Source: Desulfuromonadaceae bacterium GWC2_58_13
GTDB lineage: Bacteria; Desulfobacterota; Desulfuromonadia; Desulfuromonadales; Trichloromonadaceae
Length of the DNA: 11,813 nt
Direction: 5' to 3'
Assembly (NCBI GenBank): GCA_001825565.1
Contig: MHXM01000142.1
Location: forward strand, 17,198-29,010
Part shown: one piece after another, positions 7,662 through 11,813 of the stretch
How positions within the stretch are numbered: the stretch's first letter is position 1
How the letters are laid out: every line of letters starts with the position of its first letter
The notes under the pieces: model-generated
What the model was told of the DNA's origin: nothing
Database searches by the model: none
The model's input: the letters and a program-made list of their open reading frames with translations, nothing else
Made by a program: the position numbers and the translations under genes

Positions 7662-7688
7662 TTATCCGCCGCGGCAGGCAACCGTTAA
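7662..7688 (-). promoter_or_regulatory. Candidate sigma-28 (FliA) promoter of the chemoreceptor gene
   Basis: On the minus strand TTAA (7688-7685), a 15-bp spacer, then GCGGATAA (7669-7662). The sigma-28 consensus is TAAA-N15-GCCGATAA, so this matches 3 of 4 and 7 of 8 positions with the exact spacing. Chemoreceptor genes are commonly controlled by sigma-28, which makes the location sensible. Transcription would start near 7654, giving a leader of about 97 nt. The GTTT extension of the -35 is poorly matched. Confidence 0.45.
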
Positions 7689-7711
7689 TCCCGAAATCCG
7701 GAAGCTGTCAA
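7683..7711 (-). promoter_or_regulatory. Alternative sigma-70-like element for the chemoreceptor gene
   Basis: A consensus -35 TTGACA (7711-7706) lies 17 bp from TTAACG (7688-7683), which is a poor -10. The -10 overlaps the -35 of the sigma-28 candidate, so the two would compete. It may be a weak or activator-dependent promoter, or a chance TTGACA. Confidence 0.25.
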
Positions 7712-7738
7712 CAAATTGCCTCGAACCGAATTCAGATT

Positions 7739-7749
7739 TTGCTTAGCAA
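7739..7749. repeat. Short palindrome upstream of the chemoreceptor promoter
   Basis: TTGCT-T-AGCAA is a perfect 5-bp inverted repeat around one base, about 28 bp upstream of the TTGACA box. The position would suit an activator site. It is short enough to arise by chance. Confidence 0.25.
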
Positions 7750-7824
7750 TAAATGTTCCGCAAAAAGCCGCAATCCCCGCCGGTCCGCCCCGGCCAGGAC
7801 AACCGCTTCGGCTTGAAACAACGA

Positions 7825-7854
7825 CAGCCGCACCGGAATCGACCAGCGCGGCTG
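7825..7854 (-). terminator. Possible hairpin downstream of the lipoprotein gene
   Basis: CAGCCGC (7825-7831) pairs with GCGGCTG (7848-7854) across a 16-nt loop, about 49 bp after the lipoprotein stop. On the minus strand it is followed by the mildly T-rich TCGTTGTTTC. It could end the lipoprotein transcript, but the loop is long and the T-run broken. Confidence 0.25.
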
Positions 7855-7902
7855 CTGTTGGTGTGATGAAGCCACCGTCCGGCAAAGTCCGTAACCGATC
7901 GG

Positions 7903-8739
7903 TCAGATGGGGCGGCGGCTCTTCCCCGGCTTGTACTCGCCATCAAAAGGAAGCAATTCGATGGTCACACCTTCGACAAAAGTGCCTTTTTCCACCGCCA
8001 CCGGCTGCGGATTATCGCCCCCGTAACGGCCGTAAGGCTCGCCCTGGCGGGGCATATCCCAGGCATGGATGCGGGCGCCAAGGTAATAGGTTCCGGCTTG
8101 GGGCAGATACAGAGTAAAGGCGCCATTCTCATCCGAAAGGGTCGAGACAAAATCGGGCAGCCGACGCATTTCCGGATCGAGATAGGCGGTGGTGAATCCG
8201 CCCGGAACCGGATGCCCCGAAGCATCCACCAACCTGCCGCGAACACCGGTGTCGGTCTGGCTCTCCACCACCCCTTTTTTGAAGAACATCGGCGCCTTGA
8301 TGGCGACCAGGGGCATGTCGACCACGGCCAGCTTGCCGGAAACCACCGTGGTCAGGATCCGCTGATGCTCCGAATAGTAGTCGCCAGGCGACAGGGGCCC
8401 CATGGGCCGACCGCTCAAGCGCTTGCGAGCCACCACGTAGTAGGTCCCGGCGGGGACGTCAAGACCGTAGCTGCCGTCGGCGCGGCTCGGGAGCGAAATG
8501 AACATCGACGGACCGAGCAGGTTGGAAATGGCATCCGGATAGATATTGACGTAGGCTCCCTCCAGAGGTTCGCCGCTATCCTTGAGAAAAACCTTGCCGA
8601 CAATCCCGGTCTTTCCTCCCTGCTCGATATATTCGGTCACCCTCCGCTCGGACAAAGCCTGATCGGTGCGGGGAAAACACCCGGGCACCAACAGGACCAG
8701 CGCCAGCACGGTACAGATATTTAACCCAATTCGCCGCAT
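7903..8739 (-). CDS. Lipoprotein with two carboxypeptidase-regulatory-like beta-sandwich domains
   Basis: A 278-residue predicted lipoprotein. The signal peptide has a charged start (MRR), a hydrophobic core and the lipobox VPGC, so the lipidated residue is Cys21. The next residue is Phe, not Asp, so sorting to the outer membrane is expected. Two repeats of the CarboxypepD_reg-like type follow, at about 44-146 and 164-262. Each begins TG(I/V)xG(K/R), has a D(G/E)xGx(Y/F)xL turn (SRADGSYGLDVP and SDENGAFTLYLP) and closes with AGTYY (97-101 and 215-219). Such domains usually act as binding or scaffold modules rather than enzymes, and no catalytic residues are apparent. The function is unknown. 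AGGAGG sits five bases before the ATG. It has its own promoter, divergent from glpD. Confidence 0.85.
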   Translation of the reverse strand: MRRIGLNICTVLALVLLVPGCFPRTDQALSERRVTEYIEQGGKTGIVGKVFLKDSGEPLEGAYVNIYPDAISNLLGPSMFISLPSRADGSYGLDVPAGTYYVVARKRLSGRPMGPLSPGDYYSEHQRILTTVVSGKLAVVDMPLVAIKAPMFFKKGVVESQTDTGVRGRLVDASGHPVPGGFTTAYLDPEMRRLPDFVSTLSDENGAFTLYLPQAGTYYLGARIHAWDMPRQGEPYGRYGGDNPQPVAVEKGTFVEGVTIELLPFDGEYKPGKSRRPI

Positions 8740-8775
8740 CGATGCCTCCTGTTTTAGGTAAATTTCTCAAATGAA

Positions 8776-8798
8776 CGAATTATCGAATCTTAACGAAT
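8776..8798. repeat. Three CGAAT direct repeats over the lipoprotein promoter
   Basis: CGAAT occurs at 8776, 8784 and 8794. Read on the minus strand, the two promoter-proximal copies form a near-perfect 10-bp tandem GATTCG(T/A)TAA. The array covers the predicted -10 box (8787-8792) of the lipoprotein gene. Spacing near one helical turn suggests a binding site for a regulator, which here would most simply repress the lipoprotein gene. Confidence 0.4.
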
Positions 8799-8814
8799 CG
8801 CCAGTAAATGTCAA
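8787..8814 (-). promoter_or_regulatory. Sigma-70-type promoter of the lipoprotein gene
   Basis: On the minus strand a consensus -35 TTGACA (8814-8809) lies 16 bp from TAAGAT (8792-8787), a 4-of-6 match to the -10. Transcription would start near 8780, giving a leader of about 41 nt that ends in AGGAGG. The -35 box is only 8 bp from the divergent -35 box proposed for glpD. Confidence 0.5.
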
Positions 8815-8822
8815 AAGATTCA

Positions 8823-8850
8823 TTGAAATATGGGCTTTGCTCGGTAGACT
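8823..8850 (+). promoter_or_regulatory. Candidate sigma-70 promoter of glpD-pepA
   Basis: TTGAAA (8823-8828), a 16-bp spacer, then TAGACT (8845-8850). The start would fall about seven bases on, at or next to the glpD ATG (8857), implying a leaderless or nearly leaderless message. If so, glpD translation would not use a Shine-Dalgarno site, and none is visible. No typical GlpR operator is recognisable. Confidence 0.4.
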
Positions 8851-8856
8851 TTTTTA

Positions 8857-10503
8857 ATGATGACAGTTCCCACATTACCCGACAATCCTTTGCTGCAGCG
8901 CAACTGCAAACGATTTGGCCAGCAGAAATTCGATGTCCTGATCATCGGCGCCGGCATCAATGGCTCCGGCATTGCCCGGGATCTTGCCCTGCGCGGTCTG
9001 CGCCTGGCGCTGATCGACAAAGGCGATTTCGCTTCCGGAACCTCAAGCGCCTCGACCAAACTGATCCACGGCGGCCTGCGCTACCTCGAGCAATTTGCCC
9101 TGAACCTAGTTTTCGAATCCTGTCGGGAGCGTCGGATTCTGCAGAACATCGCCCCCCACCTGGTTACCCCCATGCCGTTCGTGATTCCGGTGTACCGCAA
9201 CGACCCCCGATCGCTGATGACCATCCGTGCCGGCATGGTCCTGTACGACCTGCTGGCCGCCTTCCGCAACACCCGCCGTCACAGGATTCTCTCCCCGGCC
9301 AAGGCACTGGACGCCGAACCGGCTCTGCGGGAAGAACAACTCACCGGTGCCGCCCTGTACTGGGATTGCCGGATGGACGATGCCCGCCTGTGCCTTGAAA
9401 ATGTCCTGGCGGCCATCGAGTCGGGAGCACAGGCCGCTAACTACCTGGAGGTGACATCTCTGATCAAGCGGGCCGGCCGCCTGGCCGGAGCTCGTCTGCT
9501 GGACCGGGAAACCACGGAGGAAATCGAAATCGAGGCCGAGGTGGTCATCAATGCCACCGGTCCATGGCTCGATCGGCTCTGCGCCCTGGACGGCGACTAT
9601 TCCGGCAAACTCCGGCCAACCCGGGGCACTCACGTGGTCATCCCCCGCGTCGGCCGCGGCAACCGGGCTCTCTATCTTTCAACCGGCCGGGACAAGCGGT
9701 TGTTTTTCGTCATTCCCTGGGAAGCACACTCCCTGGTCGGCACCACCGACGTCGATTACACCGGAGATCCCGATGCCGTCATCCCCACCGAAGACGATAT
9801 CGTCTACCTGCTTCGGGAAACCAGCCGGCACCTGCGTTGTCCCCCCATCGACCGTGCCGATGTCATCGCCAGCTTTGCCGGACTGCGACCACTGGTGACC
9901 GACCCGACGGCAACCGCGTCCCGCATTTCCCGGGAGCACCGGATCTATCAATCGGACTCTGGGCTGATTTCCGTCGGCGGCGGCAAATACACCACCTACC
10001 GCGCGGTCGCCGAGGAAGTCGCCATCATGGTCTGCGAGCGCCTCGGTCGAGGGCGGGGACCGAGCCGAACCGCCGAGATTCCCCTGCCCGGGGGAGCGAC
10101 CGGCCCTTTCCCGGCCTTTCTCTCCGGCCTGACTTCGAGTTTGAGTAAAGAATTCGGCCTCCCGGAACCCACCATCGATACGCTGCTCAGGCGCTACGGC
10201 TCCCGTACTCGACGGCTCATGGACCTGCTGCATGCGCGTCCGGACCTCGCCCGGCCGATCATTCCGGGTTCTCCGTTGCTGGCAGGCGAGGTCATCTTCG
10301 CCGCCGATCATGAACTGACCAGAACCCCGGCCGACTTCCTGCGCCGGCGAACCCCGGCGGCCCTCCGTCCGGGAAGGGGCCTGGACGAACTGCCCGCCGT
10401 CATTGAACTGCTCGGACATCACCTGCGGGCATCGGCCGGGCAGCGCCGGCAATGGCAGGCCGACTATTGGAAACAGTACAACCAACACGAAAAGGATTCC
10501 TGA
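8857..10503 (+). CDS. glpD: FAD-dependent glycerol-3-phosphate dehydrogenase
   Basis: Oxidises sn-glycerol-3-phosphate to dihydroxyacetone phosphate and passes electrons via FAD to the quinone pool at the inner membrane. The protein has 548 residues, against about 501 for E. coli GlpD, and has no transmembrane segment. The N-terminal Rossmann FAD site is GAGINGSGIARD (31-42). The family signature STKLIHGGLRYLE is at 66-78. Substrate- and flavin-site segments FAGLRPL (340-346) and GGGKYTTYR (374-382) are conserved, and a C-terminal DAO_C domain spans about 405-535. The start is uncertain: ATGATG at 8857 has no ribosome site and lies right at the predicted transcription start, but no better start is visible before the FAD motif. 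No glpF or glpK is adjacent, so the glycerol-3-phosphate may come from lipid turnover. The stop overlaps the pepA start as TGATG. Confidence 0.93.
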   Translation: MMTVPTLPDNPLLQRNCKRFGQQKFDVLIIGAGINGSGIARDLALRGLRLALIDKGDFASGTSSASTKLIHGGLRYLEQFALNLVFESCRERRILQNIAPHLVTPMPFVIPVYRNDPRSLMTIRAGMVLYDLLAAFRNTRRHRILSPAKALDAEPALREEQLTGAALYWDCRMDDARLCLENVLAAIESGAQAANYLEVTSLIKRAGRLAGARLLDRETTEEIEIEAEVVINATGPWLDRLCALDGDYSGKLRPTRGTHVVIPRVGRGNRALYLSTGRDKRLFFVIPWEAHSLVGTTDVDYTGDPDAVIPTEDDIVYLLRETSRHLRCPPIDRADVIASFAGLRPLVTDPTATASRISREHRIYQSDSGLISVGGGKYTTYRAVAEEVAIMVCERLGRGRGPSRTAEIPLPGGATGPFPAFLSGLTSSLSKEFGLPEPTIDTLLRRYGSRTRRLMDLLHARPDLARPIIPGSPLLAGEVIFAADHELTRTPADFLRRRTPAALRPGRGLDELPAVIELLGHHLRASAGQRRQWQADYWKQYNQHEKDS

Positions 10504-11813
10504 TGGAAATTAAAATCGTCAGCGGCGCCCCGCTGGAAAAGAAAACCCCCTGCCTGGTCCTCGGGGTCTTCGAGGGCAAACTGAAAACTCCCCTGCTCAG
10601 GGATATCGACCGCCAGCTTGGTGGCGTCCTGTCCCGAGCTTCGCAGGACAAGGAGTTCAGCGGCAAGCATCGGGAAAAGATGCTGCTGTACCCGGCGACC
10701 GCCCTGGCCGCCGAACGGATTCTGTTAATAGGCCTGGGCAAGGAAAAAAGCGCCGGCGCCGAAAGACTGCGGCAGTCTCTGGGAACGGCCACCGGATTTC
10801 TGCAAGAGCGCGGAGTGTCGAACCTGGCCGTCGATCTGGGTTCGCTGGCCGTTCGCAATCTATCCATGGAGGCTCTCGTCCAACACGTGGTTGAAGCCGT
10901 TCTGCTTGCCGGCTATCGATTCCTGCGCTATCGCACCGAGACCGCCGACGAACTCCCGACGACCATGAAAAAGCTGGTTCTTCTGGTCGAAAAGAAAAAT
11001 CAGATCAAGGAAGCCGGGCAAGGGGCGCTGATCGCCCGGGGAATCTGCCGAGGCGTCTACCTCGCCCGCGATCTGGTCAACGAACCGGGCAACGCCAAAT
11101 CTCCCGAGTTTCTCGCCGGGCAAGCTCGCGCCATCGCCGATGAAACCGGGATGAAATGCACCATTCTCGAAAAACCGGAGTTGGAAAAGGAACAGATGGG
11201 CGCTCTGCTCGGAGTGGCTCAAGGGAGCGTCCGCGAACCGCGCCTGATCGTCCTCGAATATCAAGGCGACCGCAACAATTCCCAGCCCATCGCCCTGGTC
11301 GGCAAGGGGGTGGTTTTCGACGCCGGCGGCATTTCCCTCAAGCCCGCCGAAAAAATGGACGAGATGAAAATGGATATGGCCGGCGGCGCTGCCGTGCTGG
11401 GGACCCTGTTGGCCGCTTCGCTGCTCAACCTGCCAATCAACCTGGTCGGTATCATTCCGGCGGTGGAAAACATGCCTTCGGGCAGCGCCATCCGTCCCGG
11501 CGACATTTTGACCTCGAAGGCCGGTAAAACCATCGAGATCCTAAATACCGACGCCGAAGGCCGCTTGATCCTGGCTGACGCCCTCACCTATGCCCAGCGG
11601 TTCGATCCCCGGGTGGTCATCGACCTGGCAACCCTGACCGGCGCCTGCATCATCGCCCTGGGACACCATGCCTCCGCCGTTTTGGGCAACCACGAAGGAC
11701 TGGTTCGACAGTTGATCAAAGCCGGCGAACAAACCGGTGAACGTCTCTGGCAACTGCCCCTGTGGGACGACTATGCCGGACAGCTTAAAAGCGAAGTGGC
11801 CGACATTAAAAAC
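10503..11813 (+). CDS. pepA: Leucyl (cytosol) aminopeptidase PepA, M17 family, 3' end missing
   Basis: Two-metal aminopeptidase of the cytoplasm, normally a hexamer, that releases N-terminal residues from peptides. In several bacteria PepA also binds DNA. The first 437 residues are present; against a usual length near 500, about 60 C-terminal residues lie beyond the window. The Macro-like N-terminal domain (about 1-165) is followed by the catalytic domain. The signature NTDAEGRL is at 348-355. Expected metal ligands are Lys268 and Asp273 (GKGVVFDAGG), Asp291 (MDMAGGAA), Asp350 and Glu352, with catalytic Lys280 and Arg354. All are present at a constant offset of two from E. coli numbering, so an active enzyme is expected. 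Its ATG overlaps the glpD TGA, and AAGGA lies six bases upstream within glpD, so the two genes are co-transcribed and probably coupled. Confidence 0.95.
   Translation, partial: MEIKIVSGAPLEKKTPCLVLGVFEGKLKTPLLRDIDRQLGGVLSRASQDKEFSGKHREKMLLYPATALAAERILLIGLGKEKSAGAERLRQSLGTATGFLQERGVSNLAVDLGSLAVRNLSMEALVQHVVEAVLLAGYRFLRYRTETADELPTTMKKLVLLVEKKNQIKEAGQGALIARGICRGVYLARDLVNEPGNAKSPEFLAGQARAIADETGMKCTILEKPELEKEQMGALLGVAQGSVREPRLIVLEYQGDRNNSQPIALVGKGVVFDAGGISLKPAEKMDEMKMDMAGGAAVLGTLLAASLLNLPINLVGIIPAVENMPSGSAIRPGDILTSKAGKTIEILNTDAEGRLILADALTYAQRFDPRVVIDLATLTGACIIALGHHASAVLGNHEGLVRQLIKAGEQTGERLWQLPLWDDYAGQLKSEVADIKN

Larger units (their letters stand above)
7558..7902. other. Non-coding gap between the lipoprotein and chemoreceptor genes
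   Basis: This 345-bp gap is the only long stretch without a convincing gene. The sole minus-strand reading frame (66 codons, 7885-7685) would need a TTG start with no ribosome site and has low-complexity composition, so I do not call it. The gap holds a possible hairpin (7825-7854), a small palindrome (7739-7749) and two overlapping candidate promoters for the chemoreceptor. The half nearest the chemoreceptor is clearly more AT-rich than the genes, as expected for a promoter region. Confidence 0.6.

Noticed and set aside
7776..7800. GC-rich inverted repeat GCCGG/CCGGC as a terminator
   Set aside because: The stem is only five base pairs and the nearest T-run on the minus strand is over ten bases further on.
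7685..7885. A 66-codon minus-strand frame in the gap before the chemoreceptor
   Set aside because: It needs a TTG start with no ribosome site, has low-complexity sequence, and overlaps the predicted promoter elements.
7895..7904. Palindrome ACCGATCGGT at the lipoprotein stop codon
   Set aside because: It is a self-complementary decamer with no loop and no T-run; at this GC content such palindromes are common.
1..11813. Mobile element, CRISPR array, toxin-antitoxin or defence island
   Set aside because: No transposase, integrase, terminal repeats, spaced direct repeats, tRNA or small paired genes were found; all substantial genes are housekeeping or signalling families.

Overview
The window looks like chromosomal core sequence from a motile, GC-rich Gram-negative bacterium, most plausibly a deltaproteobacterium of the Desulfuromonas/Geobacter/Pelobacter type. 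This is inferred from a HDOD-GGDEF signalling protein, a long chemoreceptor with the NAAIIAAQAG tip variant, a stand-alone EF-G paralogue, and the general protein character. No rRNA, tRNA, insertion sequence, phage gene or CRISPR array is visible. Nothing in base composition or gene order points to recent transfer.

Layout. Positions 1-8739 are all read from the minus strand. In order of transcription they are: a two-domain lipoprotein (8739-7903); a methyl-accepting chemotaxis protein (7557-5179); a PhnP-like metallo-beta-lactamase-fold hydrolase whose ATG overlaps the chemoreceptor stop (5182-4394); an EF-G paralogue with its own good promoter (4310-2244); an HDOD-GGDEF protein with its own promoter (2099-591); and the start of pepN (517 to beyond the left edge). 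A 117-bp divergent promoter region (8740-8856) separates this block from a plus-strand pair. That pair is glpD (8857-10503) and pepA (10503 to beyond the right edge), joined by a TGATG stop/start overlap.

How the genes relate. The block mixes signalling (chemoreceptor, predicted diguanylate cyclase), translation (EF-G paralogue), peptide breakdown (PepN and PepA, one at each edge) and glycerol-3-phosphate oxidation (GlpD). It does not form one obvious pathway. The tightest links are the overlapping pairs chemoreceptor/MBL hydrolase and glpD/pepA. The other minus-strand genes have gaps of 73-345 bp, several holding recognisable promoters or hairpins, so they are probably several transcription units.

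I see no clear new multi-gene system. The best leads are: the EF-G paralogue with an altered domain IV tip; the chemoreceptor translationally coupled to a PhnP-family hydrolase; 28-residue repeats in both arms of the chemoreceptor coiled coil; a candidate sigma-28 promoter in front of it; and 10-bp-phased direct repeats over the lipoprotein promoter.
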